Assembly (NCBI RefSeq): GCF_036711975.1
Contig: NC_091972.1
Coordinates: 17,551,001 to 17,615,000, forward strand
DNA length: 64,000 nucleotides
Source of the DNA: Onthophagus taurus
Taxonomy: Eukaryota > Arthropoda > Insecta > Coleoptera > Scarabaeidae
Direction of reading: 5' to 3'
The notes beneath the pieces are model-generated. The model was not told where the DNA came from. It searched no databases and saw only the letters and a program-made list of their open reading frames with translations. The translations under genes and the position numbers were made by a program. Below, in pieces: positions 10,867 to 22,084 of this stretch (position 1 is its first letter; each line of letters opens with the position of its first letter).

Positions 10867-11595
10867 CCGGGTGTTTCATTTAAAATGACATATGCTTATA
10901 TCTCAAAAACAAAAACTCAAATCGAAAAAGTTGTACACATGAACAGAATTTCTGACGTCATTTTAATTTTTTCAAATGGCACATATACTTGTTTCTTTCA
11001 AAGTCATAAACAACTTGACAAACTGATTACTTTTTGCTTAAAAATTTTTTTCTTAAACTCTCCGTTGTGAAGATATCAACATAAACAAAAATAAAATAAC
11101 ATGTTTCAAAATGTAATTAAAAAAATTAATAAAAAACGATTTAATTAATCGTAAAATAATATTAAAATTTTTCTTAACTTTTGAAATCGTCTTAGAAAAT
11201 TGATTAAAAATTTTTTTTAATGTTTATAAATCGAGTAAATCCTGTTCTAAACCTTGTTTGAATGTGCGCTAACTTGCACGTAGAATAAAATTGTGATCAA
11301 AGCAAAATTTTTTCTTTAATGTACTATTTTCTGACGAATCCTCTTTCACCAATCACGCAATCAAGCAAAAAATACTCAGTTTGTCAAGTTATTCAAGACT
11401 TTGAAAGAAAAAAGTATATGTGCGATTTGAAAAAATTAAAATGACGTCAGAAGGGCCTTTAGGCAACCCTGAAAAAAATTTGCTCATGTGTACTCTGTGC
11501 CCCCCTTTTCACCAAAAAAAGTTTACTTGAAACTTTTTTCGATTCGAGTTTTGGTTTTCGAGATATAAGCATATGTCATTTTAAATAAAACACTC
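10867..11595. mobile_element. Palindromic (foldback) element with TA target site
   Basis: The left end ccgggtgtttcatttaaaatg follows TA. The right end, reverse complemented, reads gagtgttttatttaaaatg and abuts TA. The two halves are long inverted copies sharing catatgcttatatctc, a run around aatgacgtca and the phrase cttgacaaactga. It shares the G-G-G-T-G-T terminal style of other foldback elements in the window. The ORF in the left arm is not conserved in the right arm, so it is not taken as coding. Confidence 0.7.
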
Positions 11596-11928
11596 TATAT
11601 GTACATTTTGTAAATTTTTTATGAATATTACTGATACTACAGAGTAATATTATTTTTGAAAAAAACCCTAACAGTCTATCTGAGATATAAATATTATAAT
11701 AAAATGTATAATATACATATAAAAATGTTTAACTCGTCCACTATTCCATCATTGCCTGACGCTGTTCAACTTATTCAATTTAATTTTCAGAAATCAGGTA
11801 ATACTGTGTTAAAAGAGCTAGGGTTTCTTCATCAAGTTTCTTTACATTTTTAATGCACTGCTTTCTAATATTCATTATGTATGGATCTGATGTATAAAGG
11901 AGTGTATGAAATACATCTTCGTTGGTAG

Positions 11929-12293
11929 TGTCACCAAGTACGAATTGAGCGCCGTTCGATCTGCTTGGCCATTGGTCGTCAACCCTACCTACGGATCGGA
12001 CGGTCGCCAACCAACCACAACGCCCGGTTGATAGGGTTTTACCCAAGGGCGCCTATTTAAGGCGGCCGGGTTTCCATCAGCGGTCAATTCCAACCGAACT
12101 CCGAAGCGACAACAACAGCGACAACGATAACAGCGACAACAAGCCAGCACTTCAACCGCCAATTCGAAGACGACCCCTTTCGTCTTAAAAAAAACCTTTG
12201 AGGGTTTTTTTTTTTGTACATATTGTAAATAAATTATTTCGTTTTATTCAACAACTGTTGTTTCTTCTTCGGTGCAATCCATCCTCCGTAACA
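11929..12293 (+). repeat. 5' LTR of gypsy element 1
   Basis: Runs TGTCACC..CCGTAACA, 365 bp. It contains a TATA-like tatttaagg at about 12052 and AATAAA near 12230. It carries about 28 bp more than the 3' LTR, mainly from extra gacaac-type repeats at 12110-12150. The cytosine-rich, low-T stretch from 12090 to 12180 is presumably the R/U5 leader. Confidence 0.95.
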
Positions 12294-12319
12294 ATTGGCG
12301 CCCAACGTATGGCCCGATA

Positions 12320-13234
12320 ATGCGAAAAGGACCAACAACGAGAAGCCGTTCATTGTCGACACGGCCATATCCGACGAAGGAAGATTTGGCAAGCTCTTCA
12401 GAAGAAGAGGGGCCCACCCAACCGATTAAAGAAGAGAAGAAAGGAAAAGAATCCCAAACGCAGAAGATGGGGAAGACCGCCGAAGAACCGAAACAAGACA
12501 GTGCGACCGTTCAGACACAGGTTTGCGCCCTGTCAAAGTTATTGGCCGAACATGTCTGCATCCCAAAAGCCGAGCCCCCGTGCTTCACCGGCGATTCCTT
12601 GGAGGATCCTGCAGAATTCATCAAGGTAATAAAGACATATTTCACTGACACCGGCATTCCATCAGCGGAACAAACAAAGAAAGCGACCAGTTTTCTTCGA
12701 GAAGATGCCGCTGTGTGGTGGAGTGCATTCGATGATTTGGAGATGTCCTTCGCGGAATTTCACCAAGCGCTGTTGGAAAGGTTCAACAGTCCGCAAATAT
12801 TGGCACAAGTCAACAGCCAATATTTCAGCCGCCATCAGCAGACTGATGAATCGGTGCAGGCGTTTTTGAAACGCAAACACCTGCAAGCCCGTCGTCTGCA
12901 CCGAAAACCGGACGACGACATTGGAATGATGGTTGCCCTGCTGCTACCTCAGCTACAGCTGCACCTGTCCCCCAACATACACGAGTTGCGACACAAAGCA
13001 ATTCGCACGGAGGCGCTTCTTAAGAAGTCGGGCCTCCTCAAACAACCCACAACACCATCTCCAAAGGGTAAGAAGACTCCTGAAGGGGACAACGAGGACC
13101 CCAAGAAGAAGGTGCCCCGATGCTGGTACTGCCCCGGGTACCATTGGAACCGTGACTGTCCCCTACAACGCAGCACCGGTTCGGGAAACGAAACGGCGGC
13201 CGTTCGCCCAGGACAACCCGGACGGCCGCAGTAA
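12320..13234 (+). CDS. Gag of gypsy element 1
   Basis: The open frame enters from inside the LTR, but the first ATG after the PBS is at 12320, giving 304 residues. A charged N-terminus is followed by a capsid-like helical region with the retrotransposon-gag signature AAVWWSAFDDL and FHQALLERF. A basic linker leads to one zinc knuckle at about 13121-13159. Its spacing is C-x2-C-x3-H-x4-C, one residue short of the usual C-x2-C-x4-H-x4-C. It ends at TAA and is followed after 8 nt by pol in another frame. Confidence 0.85.
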   Translation: MRKGPTTRSRSLSTRPYPTKEDLASSSEEEGPTQPIKEEKKGKESQTQKMGKTAEEPKQDSATVQTQVCALSKLLAEHVCIPKAEPPCFTGDSLEDPAEFIKVIKTYFTDTGIPSAEQTKKATSFLREDAAVWWSAFDDLEMSFAEFHQALLERFNSPQILAQVNSQYFSRHQQTDESVQAFLKRKHLQARRLHRKPDDDIGMMVALLLPQLQLHLSPNIHELRHKAIRTEALLKKSGLLKQPTTPSPKGKKTPEGDNEDPKKKVPRCWYCPGYHWNRDCPLQRSTGSGNETAAVRPGQPGRPQ

Positions 13235-13242
13235 TCTCCACA

Positions 13243-16200
13243 TTGGAGGAACCTGGTTGCTCCAGCCGCTCGACTGTAATAATCGAGGTAGCAGGAAGGC
13301 GCAGCCTAGCTCTCCTGGATTCCGGCTCGACAAGCAACTTCGTCAGCTCAAGAGCCGTCGCGTCTTATAAACCGCTGGGAGACACCTACGCCACCCAAGC
13401 GGACCCGAATGCCCAGCTGCCCATCCTCGGGAAGGCCGAAATCCAGTTCACCATCGGTGGACTCCAGTGCACCCAGCAGTTTTTGGTGGTTCCCCGACTC
13501 AGCACCCCGTTTGTTTTTGGGGATCCCTGGTTCCGCGACCAAGGGGTGATCCTCGATTTCCAACGAGGCTGTTTTCACTTCGGGAAAGAGAAGAGGGCCA
13601 CGATGTACTTCCGACGGGGCAGCCCCACTGCGCCACTGCCCGCTCTGGACGTCAGTACTATCCGTCACCAATTTCCGGACAAACACAAAGAGGCCTTTCT
13701 AACGACGCTTCGTGCCTTCCCCGACGTGTTTACCGACTCCCCTAACAGTACCACAGGGGCAACTCAGCACAAACTGGAGCTCACCGAAGGAGCAAGGCCG
13801 TTTCGACTACCGCCATACCGCTGCTCCTATACCAAAAAGGAATTTATCGCCCGTGAAGTAGAGAAGATGTTGGCGGAAGGTGTCATTGAAGCCAGTCGTT
13901 CTCCGTATTCATCTCCGATCGTACTGGTGGAGAAGAAAGATGGGGCCAAGAGGTTTTGCGTCGACTACCGTCGATTAAACCAGCAAACGGTGGACGAGTC
14001 CTCAGCGTTGCCAATCATCCACGAGACGCTGCGGGACCTCAGCCAGGCTACCGTTTTTTCGAGCCTCGACCTGCGGTCCGGATATTGGCAAATCCCAATG
14101 GAGAAGGGGTCTCGACCCTTAACCGCCTTCACAACTCCCGACGGTGCCACCTACCAGTTTCGCGTCATGCCTTTCGGATTGAAGAATGCCCCGGCGACGT
14201 TCCAGAAGTTGATGACGCAAGAAGTGCTCCCTGGATACCTCCGGAAATTCGCCCTGGTGTACCTGGATGATGTCATCCTCTACAGCAACTCCTGGGAAGA
14301 ACACCTTAGACACTTATACCTGGTGTTTAACGACTCCGGTTACACAACCTCCGGTTATCACCGGAAAAATGCCACTTGAGGGCAACAACCATCGACTACC
14401 TGGGTCACCGGATTACACCAGGAGGAGTGGAGCCCTTACCGAACCACGTCAACTCCCTCTGCGACGCATCGAGACCGTCCAACAAGAAGCAGCTGCGATC
14501 CTTCTTGGGACTGTGTAACTGGCTACGCGGGTTTATTCCACGCTGCGCCGAAGTGTTAACCCCGCTGACAGATCTCTTGCGGGGCCAGAAACAGTTTAAG
14601 TGGACAGCTGAAGCCGAGAACGCCTTTCTCGAGATTAAACAGCTACTGAGCCGCCCACTGCAACTTAGACGCCCGGACTTCACTCAACCTTTCGTGCTAC
14701 AGACCGATGCCAGCGGGAAGGGAATTGCCGCGGTCCTCTACCAAGAACCGGGAAGGAAGATCATCGCATTTGCCAGCGCCAAGTTGTCTCCCACTGAGCA
14801 GCGCTACCATGCTAACGAACAGGAATGCTTGGCAGTCGTCTGGGCGATGCGATTTTTCCGACCGTACCTGGAGGACAAAAGATTCACCCTGCGCACCGAC
14901 AGTAGAGCATTGTTATGGCTTGACACCATGAAGGACCGGAACGCCAAGTTAACCCGGTGGGCGCTCCTTCTTCAGGAATATAAATTTGACGTACAACACG
15001 TCCCCGGGGGAACAGAACGAACTCCCGGACTTTCTCTCGCGCCAACCCGGGCATGAGCCAACGACTCCTGCGGGTCACACAGCTGACTTCGACCGGATGT
15101 TTCTTCCACCATCCGCCGAACAAGAACCAAAAAACGTCCGACCCCACATCGCATGTGTCGAATTCCCTGGGCTAGCAGACGACTTAAAAGACAGTCAACG
15201 ACGAAATCCCCACAGCCAAAACCTGATTCGTACCCTGGACGGAATCAACGAGGCGGGTCCCGCAAACCCGGCGGAAGCTAGAGTCGCCGCCCAGTATTTA
15301 GTGCATGATGGGCTTTTATGGAGACGACATCCCGATGGTAACCGATTGATCGTGCCACAGGACATGCACGACCAGGTGTTGCACGCCTACCATGACGCGT
15401 CCACCGCAGGCCATCCCGGAGCTGAGGAAACCACGAGGGTCATCCTGAGGAAATACTGGTGGCTCGGCGTAGAGGAAGACGTGGCCAGACACGTCCGGGA
15501 TTGCTGGGCCTGCTCATCGCTCAAGCGGGGACCCCTACAGGAACGGGCTCCATTACGACCACGAGCGCCCACACAACCATGGGCAGTTTTGGCAGTAGAC
15601 CTCATGGGCCCATACGTGAAAACACGAGATAACAACAGGTTTGTGTTCGTTGTCACCGACCTGTTCAGTCGATGGGTGGAGGCGTTTCCGGCCGCTACCA
15701 GCAGCGCTCCGAAAATCATAAATATCCTGGAGAGTGAGGTGTTTCCCCGGTATGGTTATCCAAGGGCCATTTTATCCGACAACGGGCCTCAGTTTACCAG
15801 CGCCAACTGGGACTCCGCGCTGAGACGTTGGGGGTGCCACCACTGGACGACGCCGATATACCACCCTCAGGCCAATCCTGCGGAGAGGAGGATTCAAGAA
15901 ATAAAGAAATGCATACGGATCCAACTCCAGGGCATAAATCCAACGACCTGGGATCGACACATCAATCGGGCTCTATTCAACGTTCGGTCACGACGCAACG
16001 CGGCGACAAGAGAAACCCCCGCCGCCCTGCTGTTGGGATACGAGTTACCGCGACCTGGGGAATGGTTTCTTGAGGGCCCCCAAGATGGTCAACAGCCAGC
16101 GGCAGGACGGGCCGAGAGAAGAAGACGAGCGCACAGGAACGAGCACCGATACTGCCAGCGATACGCTGGGGCTGTACCACCACCAGAGCGGGCTCATGTA

Positions 16201-16380
16201 GCGACGCCGTTTGGTCCTCGTTGGATAGGACCCCACATGGTTATAGAGGAGGCCGGACCTACAACGTACTGGATCCGCAGACACCAGACTGCAGAGCCCA
16301 GCAAAGTCCACATCAACGACCTACGTCTGGCTCCTCCACCACATCGACACCCACCTGCGCAGCCCGAACCAGCGCCTTGA
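13243..16380 (+). pseudogene. Pol of gypsy element 1 (PR-RT-RH-IN), two frameshifts
   Basis: Aspartic protease LLDSGST at about 13312; RT with YLDDVILYS at about 14259-14285; RNase H starting TDASGKG at about 14703; integrase zinc finger HAYHDAS..CWACSSLK (15383-15520); and the DDE core with AVDLMGP, LSDNGPQF and NPAERRIQ. The C-terminus has a GPY-like GPHMVIEEAGP. The first frame runs to about 14330, the second from there to about 15010, and the third returns to the first frame through 16380. All catalytic residues remain visible. The shifts fall in the RT thumb and just after RNase H. Confidence 0.9.
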
Positions 16381-16389
16381 GGGAGGGGG

Positions 16390-16726
16390 TGTCACCAAGT
16401 ACGAATTGAGCGCCGTTCGATCTGCTTGGCCATTGGTCGTCAACCCTACCTACGGATCGGACGGTCGCCAACCGACCACAACGCCCGGTTGATAGGGTTT
16501 TACCCAAGGGCGCCTATTTAAGGCGGCCGGGTTTCCATCAGCGGTCAATTCCAACCGAACTCCGAAGCGACAACAAGCCAGCACTTCAACCGCCAATTCG
16601 AAGACGACCCCTTTCGTCTTAAAAAAAACCTTTGAGGGTTTTTTTTTTGTACATATTGTAAATAAATTATTTCGTTTTATTCAACAACTGTTGTTTCTTC
16701 TTCGGCGCAATCCATCCCCCGTAACA
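16390..16726 (+). repeat. 3' LTR of gypsy element 1
   Basis: 337 bp, same termini as the 5' LTR and near-identical apart from a ~28-bp shorter gacaac repeat and a few substitutions. It is followed directly by the GTAG target duplication. Confidence 0.95.
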
Positions 16727-18250
16727 GTAGCATATCTAGAATATTTTCGTGCATGATGTAGTCTAAATTTTTTGTAATCTTTATTTCGAGATTCCTGTGC
16801 ATCTTCTGATAGCTGCCCAATAGGTAAAATGTCGTATGATACGTTTACCATGAATTAATATTTTATGTACGGAAGATGGCATGTAATACCAGTCATAATT
16901 TTTAATATATATTTTTGCCGTTTCCATAGCATATTCTCCAAATTTTTCTGGATCTACCATAACATCCGATGTCAACGCCTGAAGAATTATATAAAATCGC
17001 TTAATCAATATTTCGTCGACACCGGTAATTTCTGCCGAAGAAGAAGCATTACAAAAAAATCTTCCAGCAGCATTTCCATCGTTTTTACTTATTTACTTTG
17101 GCTTATAAATAATCAAACCAAGCTCTTTGCGGAATCGTGCCTGCACCAAAGCTTTCTTATCTTTCACTTTCGACCACTTGCGCAAGCGTAGATTATATGA
17201 TATGTGTAAAATCATCTCCATGCAACATATTCAGGCATGTAGCGTTGATAATCCATAGCGAAATGCATTATCATTTTCTGGTCTTGCACCCACCTTTTCT
17301 AAATTATTCTTTTGCCGTGGATTGGCACCGCAAATAGTGCACGTGGAACATGAAGGTGTACCTGTTATTGTTTGGGCAATTTTTCCATCTATCATAGTGA
17401 GAAACATGTCATGTTTGATTTGTATTGCTTTTCCTTGCTTTGTAATTATCGATAGACTCAAACTATCAATTTGACTTTGTATACCATCCACAACGGCTTT
17501 CGTTTTCTCTGTAGTCTCTTTAAAAAACCCAATTGAAATTGGTCGACAAAACCGCACAGAAGAGGGAACAGGATTTTGCCACACTACCTTAGTTTAATAA
17601 TAGGTACAAATATAGCTATGAACAACTTAGCATCAGATACAATATTAGACTCTTCAGGTAGTACTTGCTTGTATTCGTTTGTCCAGATAAGCCATCACAC
17701 CCCCACTTACTATATAAAACTAAGTTTTGTAATCCAGACTTATATACTGACTCAATTAATAAAATTCTATTAATCGTGTGATTTAATGAATTTTATAAAG
17801 ATGTTACTTTTGCATATATATTGCTGATTTCTATGCTAGAAACAGGTGGATAACAGTTTTTTTTACTTTCCTGGATGTAGTGATACGTGGCAATAAAAAG
17901 CAGCTTTTCTCATTGGTTAGATTTCTAAGGTATAAATATGGTGCTTTAGTCAAATCTAAATCAATGTAAACGCTTAATGCTTCATCTGCAGTCAATGGTT
18001 GTGATTTATTATGGTGGATCTGTTTTAAAATTGCTTTCTTTCCATAACGCTGCAAATCTCTTATAGTCTCCACTAAATTTGCTTCATCACTTTAATATGA
18101 ATATATGCATTGTATATGCGATTAAATCCATATTCATTTAGCAATGTGGTATTTTTTCGTCTCTTACTAGATGGTGCAGAATCTTCATAAGGTAGATACG
18201 GTTTTCCCTCTTTTCAATAGATGTAGATGGCATGGAACCAACAGATTTGT

Positions 18251-19570
18251 CGCATTCTTCATTTAGAACAGATAAAGATACAGTATACTCCTGGTTTAAC
18301 CAGTCATGGTTAAATAGTTCAACAGATGTATTTGTTTCAAATATCAGAAATATGTTTTTTTAATTTTTAGTTATAATTTACAGGAAACTGTAAATTTAAT
18401 TTCTTTGACGACACCAAAAAAAAAGATTATTTTTAGCTTTATTCTAAAACAATAAGAAATAGACCTATCTAACCCCATATTTTTGTAATCAGAAAAAAAT
18501 AGCGAATTTAATAAGCGAATAATTAGTGGTTGTTTCCATTTAAAAAAACCAAATTTGTCACAATATCTCAAAATCTAAAACCGAAAAATTTTTTTTGACT
18601 ACGTCATCAAATTCTCTGTAAAAAAGTGTCCATATAATGTCTTAGATATAATACTCCACCTATAATAATAACCAAGATAATTGCACTTGCTGGTTTTACG
18701 ATATTTTCAATTTTGGCCTCTAGGGGAAAAATAAAAGACGATACCGCTTTGAGATTTTCGGCATTAGCAGTTTCTCGAAAAACGAGATCATGTAAGCTAC
18801 TTTTTTTCTACCTCTTATAGTTTCCCAGTTAGCCTATTCAGACATCGAATTTGAACCACTCTGTACTTCTAAATAAAGACCATAAACAACCATACTAAGC
18901 AAAATTCAGTGCATTATAATACAATAATAAATACTTAGCTATTACTTTTTAAATTATCACTGCTCGATTGGTGTTCCCATCTTTAACCCGCTTTCCCAAA
19001 CGATGGCATCTATCTATTATGACTTACATCCAACACTTTGTTTTCTCTATTTCCTCACCCTCTTCGATTCCATGGAACACAAGACAATTTGGCACTATCT
19101 GCCAGTCATGTTTAGTTCCATTTGGTGTGGCAGCGTTGAAAACTGCCATCGTTCTTTTTTAGAATGTCACAACTGTGTTTTAGGCCACGAGATAGTATCT
19201 TGTTAAGGCGTGAGGTCTCAGTGGCACTCTCCACCTCGTCGTAAAAACCTCTCCAGGCTTGTCGCTTCTTTTGACGTATCAGACATTTAATTCTGATTGG
19301 TGTGTTTTAAACACAGCAATTAGACCTTAATCACTACTAATATTTATAATCCTTTTCCAGGATCCATCCACATTTGTAAATATAAAATTACATTTCAAAA
19401 ATTATATTGACACATACTACAGCAAACTGGCAATGATATATTTACAAAAAATCTAAATCAAAAGGTCTTCTCAATACCAGCTAACATTAATCTTATTCAA
19501 TAAGGTAATTAGTTTATTAGGAGCAACATTACATACTTTAAAATAATAGATCATCATAAATGTAAATTAA
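18251..19570. other. Intergenic, probably old TE debris
   Basis: No intact gene is seen. On the minus strand 19170-18970 gives a short peptide-like stretch in shifting frames (of the form AVFNAATPNGTKHDW) that looks like decayed mobile-element coding sequence, but I cannot name it. The remainder is AT-rich without repeats I could pair. Confidence 0.4.
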
Positions 19571-19574
19571 TCAC

Positions 19575-19580
19575 TTTATT
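19575..19580 (-). terminator. Polyadenylation signal of Nup43
   Basis: AATAAA on the minus strand, about 20 nt beyond the Nup43 stop codon. Confidence 0.6.
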
Positions 19581-19600
19581 TAGAATTATAAAACAATTAT

Positions 19601-20766
19601 TTAATAAAGCTTAATATTACTAATTAAATAAATCGCCTCATTATCACATCCACACAAAATTCTATTTCTATTTAAATCTAAAGTATTAATTGGCATATGT
19701 AACTTGGACATCAAAGCATATACTTCCAATTTATTTTTGATGGAATCTCCTAAAAGCCATACATTCGAATCGGGTTCATCATCATTAATTAATAAACGAT
19801 TTTGTTTATTAACCATCCAATGCCATAATTCTCCTGAGGATGATGATGTAAATAATTGATCTGGGTGATCAGGATGAAATTGAAGTTCGGTTACACTATC
19901 TGAATGAGCACTGAGTAAATTTAAGGGGTAGGTGTTGTGGCGCAAATCCCAAACTGTTAAAGAACCCTCTTCATCACCAGCCACTACCATGTGCCTTTGA
20001 GTTGGATGAAATGTTAAACAAGTTGGTGCAATTTGTTCCCCACTCATCATAAACGAACTGCTCTCTGTGTTTGATGATGATCTTAAGTCCCAAATTTTCA
20101 TATGGCCACGAAGGTTACCAGTTAATATTTCACTGTGTTTTAAAAAAGTTACACAGTGAATTGAACAACTATCAGCATTAACTAAAAAGCGAAATATAAT
20201 TAATATGAATATAAAGGAGTGTTTTAGAATTATTTACTAATTTTTCTAGCTGGTTCTTTTCTTAATGCTGTTAACAAAAAAATATTTCCATCTTCACCAA
20301 CAGTTGCAAAATCATTATCATAAACAGCAAAAGATATACAAGAACTCTTTTCACCATTCTTGAATTGATGAATATGTTTCCACTCAATCTCTTCACTAAT
20401 ATTAGTCACCGCTTTCTCATCTACATTTATTCTCATTAAAGAAACCGACCCCGTTGTTGAAGAAGAAACAAACAGATCGGGGCTTAAAAACTGATATAAT
20501 ATTATTAAAAAAAAAAACTTTTTAAAGTTCTTTTTAATACTTACCCTACATTCGGTAACATCTCCATCGTAATTATACTCACTTACAACGTAAGGATAAA
20601 TATCAGCATCTTCAGGAGATTCTTTAAAATCCCAAAGTTTGATGTGATTCGTTTCGTTGTCCCAACTTCCGGTTATAAAAGAGTGGGCATTATCGAAAGG
20701 ATCAGGACGCCAACGAATTTTATTAATTTTCTCAGACACAAACGTACCGTGTAAGTTTTGAGACAT
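19601..20766 (-). CDS. Nup43: Nucleoporin Nup43, WD40 propeller
   Basis: Subunit of the Y-shaped Nup107-160 complex that scaffolds the nuclear pore. Exons on the minus strand are 20766-20545, 20490-20238 and 20181-19601, joining to 351 residues; human NUP43 has 380. The N-terminus FVSEKINKIRWRPDPF and the following GSWDNE match the family exactly. Later blades show TVGEDGNIFL, the KIWDLR and TVWDLR WD-type ends, SGELWHWMV, and a C-terminal CGCDNEAIYLI. Intron 1 (54 nt) is in frame and stopless, yet the spliced product aligns gaplessly to the human protein, so it is a real intron. Intron 2 is 56 nt. The gene lies downstream of Grx3 in the same orientation. The start is the first ATG of the conserved N-terminus. 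Confidence 0.93.
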
Positions 20767-21162
20767 TTTTTAGATTTATTTTAACGAAATTATAAATTAT
20801 ACGTTGATGTTTTGAATTTCTAACCTCAAAATTTAACCTAAAATTTGTGATTAACTGTCATTTCTAATTATACTTATATTTAATACGGATAGATGGCAGG
20901 TTTTAATTCATCATATTGAAATTATATTTATATAGTATGATGTGATAATTTGAATTAAAAATGTTTTTAAAAATCTTTTAATGTGTTTAATAAGATAATT
21001 TATTAATAATTTTAATAAACAAATAAAAACTTATTTAGTGCAGATAACTGTAAATTTATTTATAAAAATAAATAAAAGAGGGCACTAAAATCGCAGATTT
21101 ATTAGCACCAATTAATTAACCAAATTTACATTAAATAAATTAAGAAAGGAATTTGAAAATGT
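20767..21162. other. Intergenic spacer between Grx3 and Nup43
   Basis: Very AT-rich. It must contain the Nup43 promoter and 5' UTR and the Grx3 3' end. No repeat or small ORF of note was seen. Confidence 0.5.
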
Positions 21163-21168
21163 TTTATT
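21163..21168 (-). terminator. Polyadenylation signal of Grx3
   Basis: AATAAA on the minus strand about 40 nt past the Grx3 stop. Confidence 0.6.
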
Positions 21169-21209
21169 GAAATGCATCTGCATGTTCTAAATGCAAAAAT
21201 AAAAACGAA

Positions 21210-21904
21210 TTAACCCTTCAAGGTATCTGAAAGTTCGCCAGAAGCCACCAACTCTTTGACAATATCTAATCCACCAATAAGTTCTCCTTTAACATACAAT
21301 TGGGGGTATGTGGGCCAATCAGAGAATGTTTTAAGACCTTGCCGAACTTCTTCATCCTCCAAAATATCAAAAGTATCGAAATCCTCCCCAACATTACGAA
21401 GGATCTCAATAATTTGCCTGCTAAAACCACATCTTGGAGTTGTGGGATTTCCTTTCATAAATAGCATGATTTTGTGTTTATTTATTAACGATTTTAATCG
21501 TTCCTCTAACGTTTTAGCTTCGATCGCTTCTATTTCAGCATACTTCTTTATGGATGTCGTCAATTTACCGGGATTAACGCCATCGACACGTTCTAATTCT
21601 TTTCCAGATTTAAAGAGTATTACAGTTGGTACAGCTTCAATTTTGTATTTAAGTGACACATCTGATAACTGTTCCGCATCGCATTTAAGAAACTTTGTTG
21701 TTGATGTAGCGTTTTGTTTTGCCAAAGCTTCTAAAAGTTCATCTATTTGTTTGCATTGTTCAACCCAATCAGCCGAGAAATGAATTATAGATAAATGATC
21801 ATTCCTAAAATCAACGACAAGTTATAATTATAATTTGTATGTTTTTGAGTTACTTACTCAATTATGTCTTCGAATTTATCTTTATTTTCGATTTTTTGGA
21901 TCAT
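21210..21904 (-). CDS. Grx3: Monothiol glutaredoxin-3 (thioredoxin-like plus one Grx domain)
   Basis: Grx3/PICOT-type proteins carry Fe-S clusters and take part in cytosolic iron trafficking. Two coding exons, 21904-21858 and 21804-21210, joined across a 53-nt intron, give 213 residues. Residues about 1-110 are a thioredoxin-like fold lacking the CxxC (FSADWVEQCKQ, then the cis-Pro motif EAVPTVILF). From about 120 on there is a Grx domain with the monothiol active site RCGFS, the WPTYPQLYVKGELIGG glutathione/cluster-binding stretch and a DIVKEL tail. Vertebrate GLRX3 has two Grx domains; a single one is the arrangement I recall for Drosophila Grx3, so this is not a truncation. The start ATG at 21904 is preceded by non-coding AT-rich sequence. 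The protease gene ends only about 180 nt upstream. Confidence 0.93.
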
Positions 21905-22033
21905 TCTTTTTGTTTAATCTGTACAGTTCAAGATATGGTGAAATGATAGGTTATGTTTAATAAATTTTGTATAGAATTCTGTAATTTAATATAGTTGTTA
22001 AAAACACTAGATGGCGCTTGATTTAAGTGAGAG

Positions 22034-22039
22034 TTTATT
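22034..22039 (-). terminator. Polyadenylation signal of the serine protease
   Basis: AATAAA on the minus strand about 45 nt after the stop at 22085-22087. Confidence 0.55.
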
Positions 22040-22084
22040 TTACAGTAATATTTACAATATATACAATGATATAATCTAACTATT

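Larger units (their letters stand above)
11929..16726 (+). mobile_element. Ty3/gypsy LTR retrotransposon 1 (GC-rich)
   Basis: A full-length element of about 4.8 kb: 5' LTR, PBS at about 12296-12313 (tggcgcccaacgt), gag, pol, purine tract gagggaggggg (16379-16389) and 3' LTR. A 4-bp target duplication GTAG is present at 11925-11928 and 16727-16730. The interior is clearly GC-richer than the host DNA on either side. Pol carries two frameshifts that cancel each other, so this copy is probably not autonomous, but the LTRs remain very similar. It sits inside the Transib remnant. Confidence 0.95.
11780..18250 (-). pseudogene. Transib (RAG1-related) transposase remnant, split by a gypsy element
   Basis: Minus-strand segments in order are 18250-17831, 17740-17150, 17080-16731 and 11928-11780. 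The N-terminal part reads ADEALSVYIDLDLTKAPYLY. A GCDGLSGQ motif aligns with the RAG1 region holding catalytic D600. A CTICGANP zinc-binding pair follows. Then come WYYMPSSVHKILIHG and SEDAQESRNKDYKKFR, whose E aligns with RAG1 E962, followed by HARKYSR and LLYTSDPYI, matching the RAG1 C-terminal pattern (ARQS..EDV..LYTS). At the place of RAG1 D708 the copy reads LHA-stop-I. Several frameshifts show it is dead. The gypsy LTR element entered at GTAG, and reading resumes in frame on the far side. Assignment to Transib rests on these remembered alignments. Confidence 0.7.

Noticed and set aside
18968..19206. Two overlapping plus-strand ORFs of 64-67 codons
   Set aside because: The minus strand reads more like decayed TE coding sequence; the plus-strand frames have no motif.
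21256..21783. 175-codon ORF antisense to Grx3
   Set aside because: It is the exact antisense shadow of a well-supported Grx3 exon and lacks any recognisable motif.
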